From Spyradocola merdavium (lineage in GTDB: Bacteria > Bacillota > Clostridia > Christensenellales > UBA1750): DNA of 15,448 bases. Positions within the stretch are counted from its first letter, which is position 1; every line of letters begins with the position of its first letter. Both the position numbers and the translations under genes were made by a program. Location: NCBI GenBank assembly GCA_018711265.1, contig DVIM01000050.1, positions 1 through 15,448 of the forward strand. Direction: 5' to 3'. The notes beneath the pieces are model-generated. The model saw only the letters and a list, made by a program, of their open reading frames with translations, searched no databases and was not told the origin of the DNA. This document shows, piece by piece, positions 11,295 to 15,448 of the stretch.

Positions 11295-12914
11295 TTAGTA
11301 CATCGGGGGCTGGGCGGGAGCGGCGGGAGCGGCCTTCTCCGGGATGTCGCAGACCAGGGACTCGGTCGTCAGCAGGACGGAGGCGATGGACGCCGCGTTC
11401 TGCAGGGCGGAGCGGGTGACCTTGGTCGGGTCGATGATTCCCTTGGCAACCATGTCGCCGTACTCGTTGTTCAGCGCGTCGAAGCCGTAGTTGACGTCCT
11501 TGCGGGCCTTGACCTTCTCCACGATGACGGAGCCTTCCAGGCCGGCGTTGACCGCGATCTGGCGGACGGGCTCCTCCAGGGCGCGCAGCACGATGTTCAC
11601 GCCCGTGCGCACATCGCCGGAGACCTTCTTGGACAGGGCGGTGACGTCGTCGATGGTGCGGATCAGAGCGGTTCCGCCGCCAGGCACAACGCCCTCTTCC
11701 ACAGCGGCGCGGGTCGCGCTCAGCGCGTCCTCGATGCGCAGCTTGCGCTCCTTCATCTCGGCCTCGGTCGCAGCGCCGACGGACAGAACCGCAACGCCGC
11801 CGGCGAGCTTGGCCAGGCGCTCCTGGAGCTTCTCGCGGTCGTAGTCAGAGGTGGTCTCCTCCAGCTGCGCGCGGATGGAGTTGATGCGGGCCTGGATGTC
11901 TTCCTTCTTGCCGGCGCCCTCGACGATGGTGGTGTTGTCCTTGTCGACGGTCACGGTGCGGGCAGAACCCAGCATGCCGACGTTGGCGTCCTTGAGCTCC
12001 AGGCCGAGCTCCTCAGAGATGACCTGGCCGCCGGTCAGGATCGCGATGTCCTGCAGCATGGCCTTGCGGCGGTCGCCAAAGGCGGGAGCCTTGACCGCAA
12101 CGCAGGTGAAGGTGCCGCGCAGCTTGTTGACGATCAGGGTCGCCAGGGCCTCGCCCTCAATGTCCTCGGCGATGATGAGGAGCTTGCGGCCCGCCTGCAC
12201 GACCTGCTCCAGCACGGGCAGGACGTCCTGGATGTTGGTGATCTTCTTGTCCGTGATCAGGACGTAGGGGTTGTCCAGGGTGGCGATCATCTTGTCGTTG
12301 TCGGTCGCCATGTAGGGGGAGAGGTAGCCGCGGTCAAAGGTCATGCCCTCGACGATCTTCAGCTCCGTGTGGCCGGTCTTGCTCTCCTCGATGGAGATGA
12401 CGCCGTCGTTGCCGACCTTCTCCATGGCGTCGGAGATCCACTGGCCGACCGCCGGATCGCCGGCGGAGATGGAGGCGACCTGCGCGATGGCCTGCTTGTC
12501 TTCCACGGGCTTGGAGATGCGCTTGAGCGCCTCAACCGCCGTGTCGCACGCCTGCGCGATGCCGTTCTTGATCTGCATGGGGTTGGCGCCGGCCGCGACG
12601 TTCTTCATGCCCTCGCGGATGATGGCCTGCGCCAGCAGGGTCGCGGTGGTGGTGCCGTCGCCGGCCACGTCGTTGGTCTTGGTGGCGACTTCCTTGACGA
12701 GCTGGGCGCCCATGTTCTCAAAGGGGTCCTCGAGCTCGATTTCCTTGGCGATGGTCACGCCGTCGTTGGTGACCAGGGGCGCGCCGAACTTCTTGTCTAG
12801 CATGACGTTGCGGCCCTTGGGGCCAAGGGTAATCTTCACGGTGTCGGCCAGCACGTTCACGCCCTTTTCCAGGGAGCGGCGGGCCTCTTCACCATACTGC
12901 AGCTGCTTTGCCAT
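11295..12914 (-). CDS. groL: Chaperonin GroEL (Hsp60)
   Basis: A 539-residue ATP-dependent chaperonin subunit that forms the double seven-membered ring for protein folding. ATP-binding motifs are present: TLGPKG (29-34), Asp51 in NDGVT, and GDGTTTATLL (85-94). The conserved GVVPGGGTAL of the lower equatorial domain is also present. Length is normal. The C-terminus is unusual: it ends in AAPAAPAQPPMY instead of the flexible Gly-Gly-Met repeats that line the cavity in most GroELs. GGAGG precedes the ATG. It is the second gene of the operon, about 50 bases after groES, and is therefore under the CIRCE operator. Confidence 0.98.
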   Translation of the reverse strand: MAKQLQYGEEARRSLEKGVNVLADTVKITLGPKGRNVMLDKKFGAPLVTNDGVTIAKEIELEDPFENMGAQLVKEVATKTNDVAGDGTTTATLLAQAIIREGMKNVAAGANPMQIKNGIAQACDTAVEALKRISKPVEDKQAIAQVASISAGDPAVGQWISDAMEKVGNDGVISIEESKTGHTELKIVEGMTFDRGYLSPYMATDNDKMIATLDNPYVLITDKKITNIQDVLPVLEQVVQAGRKLLIIAEDIEGEALATLIVNKLRGTFTCVAVKAPAFGDRRKAMLQDIAILTGGQVISEELGLELKDANVGMLGSARTVTVDKDNTTIVEGAGKKEDIQARINSIRAQLEETTSDYDREKLQERLAKLAGGVAVLSVGAATEAEMKERKLRIEDALSATRAAVEEGVVPGGGTALIRTIDDVTALSKKVSGDVRTGVNIVLRALEEPVRQIAVNAGLEGSVIVEKVKARKDVNYGFDALNNEYGDMVAKGIIDPTKVTRSALQNAASIASVLLTTESLVCDIPEKAAPAAPAQPPMY

Positions 12915-12964
12915 AGTAACCTACCTCCGATATGTTGAGATGGAAATCTGCTTGCGTCCGGTTC

Positions 12965-13255
12965 TTAGTCCTCCAGGATGGCGAGGATGTCGCTCTGGCG
13001 GACGATGGTGTACTCCTGCTTCTCGATCTTGACCTCGGTGCCGGCGTACTTCTGATAGATGACCTTCTGGCCGACGGAAACCTCCATCTTGACCTCCTTG
13101 CCATCGATCATGCCGCCGGGGCCGACCTCGACGATCTCCGCAAACTGGGGCTTCTCCTTGCCCGCGGCGCCGGCCAGGATCAGTCCGCTGGCGGTGGTCA
13201 CTTCCACCTCGACGTTCTTGAGCACGACGTGGTCACCCAAAGGCTTGATGCGCAT
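12965..13255 (-). CDS. groES: Co-chaperonin GroES (Hsp10)
   Basis: A 96-residue lid subunit that caps GroEL in its folding cycle. MRIKPLGDHVVLK is the usual start. The mobile loop that docks on GroEL carries the hydrophobic triplet LIL (SGLILAG), where IVL or IML is typical. KYAGTEVKIEKQEYTIVRQSDILAILED is the conserved C-terminal half. Length is normal, and GGAGG lies well placed upstream of the ATG. It is first in the operon with groEL, and its leader holds the CIRCE element. Confidence 0.97.
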   Translation of the reverse strand: MRIKPLGDHVVLKNVEVEVTTASGLILAGAAGKEKPQFAEIVEVGPGGMIDGKEVKMEVSVGQKVIYQKYAGTEVKIEKQEYTIVRQSDILAILED

Positions 13256-13296
13256 AAGAATAGACCTCCTTGTCTAAATTGCTTTCTCGGTTCTTG

Positions 13297-13323
13297 TTAG
13301 CACTCACTGAACCCGAGTGCTAA
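13297..13323. promoter_or_regulatory. CIRCE operator (HrcA binding site)
   Basis: TTAGCACTC-N9-GAGTGCTAA is a perfect 9-9-9 match to the CIRCE consensus. It ends about 41 bases before the groES ATG, in the leader or at the start of transcription. The HrcA repressor binds such sites and is released on heat shock, so groES-groEL should be heat-inducible. hrcA is not in this window. I could not identify -35/-10 boxes for groES with confidence. Confidence 0.98.
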
Positions 13324-13390
13324 TCACAGGTATTAGTTTACAAAATCAGGCCCCGCAGCGCAAACGGAGCGGAAACCGATTTTCCGGTAT

Positions 13391-13441
13391 TTTCCCCTGA
13401 ATTTCAAAAATAAATCCGCATATCTCACTAATTGGGGGAAA
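13391..13441. repeat. Inverted repeat in the groES/dCMP deaminase spacer
   Basis: TTTCCCC (13391-13397) pairs perfectly with GGGGAAA (13435-13441), extended to 10 bp by two G-U pairs and one A-T pair. An overlapping 7-base pair, GAATTTC (13399-13405) and GAAATTC (13438-13444), offers an alternative fold. The repeat lies in an AT-richer spacer between two divergent promoters and may be a regulator site or chance. Confidence 0.35.
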
Positions 13442-13475
13442 TTCGCCGCATTTCATCTTCCGGCCGGCTGGCAAA

Positions 13476-13505
13476 TTGACATTCCTGCGCGCCGGGGATT
13501 ATAAT
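13476..13505 (+). promoter_or_regulatory. SigA-type promoter of the dCMP deaminase operon
   Basis: A perfect TTGACA and a perfect TATAAT are separated by 18 bases. Transcription should start near 13512, about 36 bases before the ATG at 13548. Confidence 0.82.
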
Positions 13506-13547
13506 GTACGAAAAGCGCGGACAGGCTAGTGTATGGAGGGCGAGCGC

Positions 13548-14021
13548 ATGACATTCACCAAGTGGGACCATCGGTTTATGGAAATGGCGGACACAATCGC
13601 GGGCTGGGCCTCGTGTTATCAAGAGAACCGGAAGATCGGCGCGGTCATCGTGCGGGACAAGCGGATCCTGACCACGGGCTACAACGGCGCGCCCCAGGGC
13701 ATCCTTCCCTGCAAGGAGCGGGGGGAGTGCCTGCGCCGCAAGCTGAACATCCCGTCCGGCACGCGGGCGGAGGTCTGCTACGCGGTCCACGCCGAGCAGA
13801 ACGCGCTCATCCAGGCGGCGCGCATGGGCGTGTCCGTCTTTGGCGCGACGATGTACGTCACCCATTGCCCGTGCATCATCTGCTCGCGCCTGCTCATCAA
13901 CGCAGGAATCGTCCGGGTGATCTACCGGCACGAATATCCGGACGACTTTTCCAAAGAAATCTTAAAGGAGGCGGGCGTGGAGTTGATCCGGTTCGACCCC
14001 GAAGCGCCCATCGTTTCATGA
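13548..14021 (+). CDS. Deoxycytidylate (dCMP) deaminase family protein
   Basis: A 157-residue zinc-dependent deaminase, most like ComEB/dCMP deaminase, which makes dUMP for thymidylate synthesis. HAEQNAL (81-87) supplies His81 and the catalytic Glu83; PCIIC (108-112) supplies Cys109 and Cys112 for zinc. GYNGAPQG (44-51) matches the substrate-binding motif of dCMP deaminases, as does the insert with CKERGECLRRKLNIPSGTR before HAEQ. These favour dCMP over cytidine or guanine deaminase. I chose the ATG at 13548 because GGAGGG lies about 8 bases upstream; an ATG at 13533 is in frame but poorly placed. Its TGA stop overlaps the start codon of the next gene (ATGA). Confidence 0.92.
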   Translation: MTFTKWDHRFMEMADTIAGWASCYQENRKIGAVIVRDKRILTTGYNGAPQGILPCKERGECLRRKLNIPSGTRAEVCYAVHAEQNALIQAARMGVSVFGATMYVTHCPCIICSRLLINAGIVRVIYRHEYPDDFSKEILKEAGVELIRFDPEAPIVS

Positions 14022-14971
14022 AAACGCTCATCTCGGTCATCGTTCCCCTCTACAATGAGGAAGAGGTCATCGGCGAGAGCTATCGCAGGCTGACGCAGGT
14101 GATGTCCTCCATGGAGGAGGACTACGAGCTCATCTTCGTCAACGACGGAAGCCGCGACAAGACGTTCGACCTTGCGCGCGGCATCCAGGAAAAGGACCCG
14201 CACGTGGTGCTGGTGGACTTTTCGCGCAACTTCGGCCACCAGATGGCCGTCAGCGCGGGCCTGGAGCAGGCCCGGGGCGACGCGGTCGTCATCATCGACG
14301 CGGACCTGCAGGACCCCCCGGAGCTCATCCCCAAGATGGTGGAGATGTGGCGCGGCGGCGCGGAGGTCGTCTACGGCAAGCGCGCGTCCCGCCAGGGCGA
14401 GACCGCCTTCAAGAAGCTGACGGCCTTCTGCTACTACCGCGTGCTGGACGCGCTCTCGGGCTGGAAGATCCCCAAGGACACGGGCGACTTCCGCCTGATG
14501 GACAAGAAGGTCGCCGACGTCCTTCGCTCCATGCCGGAGCACAACCGCTTCCTGCGGGGCATGGTGTCCTGGCTGGGCTTCCGGCAGGTGCCGCTGGAGT
14601 TCGTGCGCGAGGAGCGCTTTGCCGGCACGACCAAGTACCCCCTGAAGAAGATGCTCAAGCTCGCCTCCGACGGCATCGTCTCCTTTTCGGGCAAGCCCTT
14701 TGGCATCATGCGGGTCCTGGGCGGGCTGCTGCTCGCGGCGGGCCTTGTGGACCTGCTGGCGCTGCTCATCGCCCACGCGGTGACGGGCGCGTCGGGCGGC
14801 TGGCCCTACGTGATCGCGGCGGTGCTGGCCGTGGGCGGGGCGAACCTTCTGGCCCTGGGCATCTGCGGCGTCTACTTTGAGCGGATGTACGACGAGCTCA
14901 AGGGCCGGCCGCTCTACATCGTGCGCCAGGTGCTGCGCAGCGAAGGCCCAGACGGCCAGACGCGCGCCTAA
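14018..14971 (+). CDS. Family 2 glycosyltransferase, GtrB/dolichol-phosphate mannosyltransferase-like
   Basis: A 317-residue membrane glycosyltransferase that probably moves a sugar from a nucleotide donor to undecaprenyl phosphate on the inner membrane face. The GT-A domain shows VIVPLYNEEE (8-17), VNDGSRD (41-47), the metal-binding DAD (94-96) followed by LQDPPE, and a GDFRLMD motif (156-162). Two C-terminal helices lie at about 230-253 and 262-286, ending in the YFERMYDELKGRPLYIV motif of GtrB/CsbB-type enzymes. These supply lipid-linked sugars for modifying teichoic acids or other envelope glycans. No flippase or GtrC-like partner is adjacent within the window. The start codon overlaps the previous stop (ATGA), so the two genes are co-translated. 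Confidence 0.9.
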   Translation: MKTLISVIVPLYNEEEVIGESYRRLTQVMSSMEEDYELIFVNDGSRDKTFDLARGIQEKDPHVVLVDFSRNFGHQMAVSAGLEQARGDAVVIIDADLQDPPELIPKMVEMWRGGAEVVYGKRASRQGETAFKKLTAFCYYRVLDALSGWKIPKDTGDFRLMDKKVADVLRSMPEHNRFLRGMVSWLGFRQVPLEFVREERFAGTTKYPLKKMLKLASDGIVSFSGKPFGIMRVLGGLLLAAGLVDLLALLIAHAVTGASGGWPYVIAAVLAVGGANLLALGICGVYFERMYDELKGRPLYIVRQVLRSEGPDGQTRA

Positions 14972-14980
14972 AGACGGGCC

Positions 14981-15007
14981 GCGAAAAAGTTTTGCCGAGT
15001 TTTTTTT
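14981..15007 (+). terminator. Possible weak terminator after the glycosyltransferase gene
   Basis: A small A/T-rich hairpin (GCGAAA paired with TTTTGC) is followed after a few bases by eight T residues. The stem is short and separated from the T run, so termination may be incomplete and some transcripts may enter gap. Confidence 0.3.
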
Positions 15008-15016
15008 CCGCCCATC

Positions 15017-15045
15017 TTGCCTTTATACGGCAAATGGCGTAAAAT
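15017..15045 (+). promoter_or_regulatory. SigA-type promoter of gap
   Basis: TTGCCT and TAAAAT (five of six) are separated by 17 bases. Transcription should start near 15052, about 40 bases before the gap ATG. A TAATAC five bases further on is an alternative -10. Confidence 0.55.
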
Positions 15046-15090
15046 AATACTGTAACTTGTGGACCTATATCGTTAAGGGAGGTTTTCCAA

Positions 15091-15448
15091 ATGGTGAAGG
15101 TTGCTATCAACGGTTTCGGTCGCATCGGCCGCCTGGCGTTCCGTCAGATGTTCGACGCCGAGGGCTACGAGGTTGTCGCCATCAACGACCTGACCAGCCC
15201 CAAGATGCTTGCGCACCTGCTCAAGTACGACACGGCGCAGGGCTCTTTCTGCGGCAAGATCGGCGAAAATAAGCACACGGTTGACTCCACCGACGATTCC
15301 ATCATCGTCGACGGCAAGGAGATCAAGATCTACGCCATCAAGGACGCGAAGGATTGCCCCTGGGGCGAGCTGAACGTCGACGTCGTGCTGGAGTGCACCG
15401 GCTTCTACACCAGCAAAGAGAAGAGCATGGCTCACATCGCTGCTGGCG
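15091..15448 (+). CDS. gap: Glyceraldehyde-3-phosphate dehydrogenase, N-terminal part
   Basis: The first 119 codons of the glycolytic NAD-dependent dehydrogenase; the gene runs off the right edge. INGFGRIGRLAFRQ (6-19) is the Rossmann dinucleotide-binding loop. AINDLTSPKMLAHLLKYD (about 31-48) is the family motif, with an acidic residue that favours NAD over NADP. VLECTGFYTSKEKSMAH is the strand before the catalytic domain. The catalytic cysteine lies beyond the window. The ATG is preceded by GGGAGG at good spacing. The gene has its own promoter, so it is not obligately linked to the glycosyltransferase operon. Confidence 0.95.
   Translation, partial: MVKVAINGFGRIGRLAFRQMFDAEGYEVVAINDLTSPKMLAHLLKYDTAQGSFCGKIGENKHTVDSTDDSIIVDGKEIKIYAIKDAKDCPWGELNVDVVLECTGFYTSKEKSMAHIAAG

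Noticed and set aside
11274..12800. 508-codon plus-strand frame antisense to groEL
   Set aside because: Low-complexity Gly/Asp/Leu/Val composition with no domain; groEL on the other strand is certain.

Overview
The window looks like an ordinary chromosomal segment from a GC-rich anaerobic Firmicute, most likely one of the high-GC Clostridia. The reasons are a perfect CIRCE operator in front of groES-groEL, strong AGGAGG-type ribosome binding sites, SigA-type promoters, lipoprotein signal peptides, a YabE-like gene directly before rsmA, and a rubrerythrin. I cannot name the species. I see no tRNA, rRNA, CRISPR array, insertion sequence, phage gene or replication origin. No gene-free stretch exceeds 300 bases; the longest are about 290 bases (groES to dCMP deaminase) and 270 bases (PBP to yabE).

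Left part (1-5150). The 5' end of carB (minus) enters from the left edge, followed by an MFS transporter (minus). A divergent control region separates it from an orphan solute-binding lipoprotein (plus). After a strong terminator comes a long imperfect palindrome (3018-3108). Next are a membrane-anchored CapA-fold protein whose usual metal ligands are largely substituted, and a small P-loop kinase resembling chloramphenicol phosphotransferases.

Middle part (5200-11140). A MecA-type class B penicillin-binding lipoprotein (minus) shares a divergent intergenic region with a yabE-rsmA pair (plus). The rsmA stop codon lies inside the -10 box of the rubrerythrin promoter. A two-gene minus-strand unit follows: a small Xre-type regulator and a four-helix membrane protein.

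Right part (11200-15448). groES-groEL (minus) lies under a CIRCE operator. Divergent from it is a two-gene operon, dCMP deaminase and a GtrB-like glycosyltransferase, with overlapping stop and start codons. The window ends inside the glyceraldehyde-3-phosphate dehydrogenase gene.

Most genes appear to be short, independently promoted units. Several encode envelope functions: the PBP, YabE, the CapA-like protein and the glycosyltransferase. The best candidates for something undescribed are the 91-nt palindrome at 3018-3108 and the CapA-fold protein with a degraded active site. I found no convincing multi-gene novel system.
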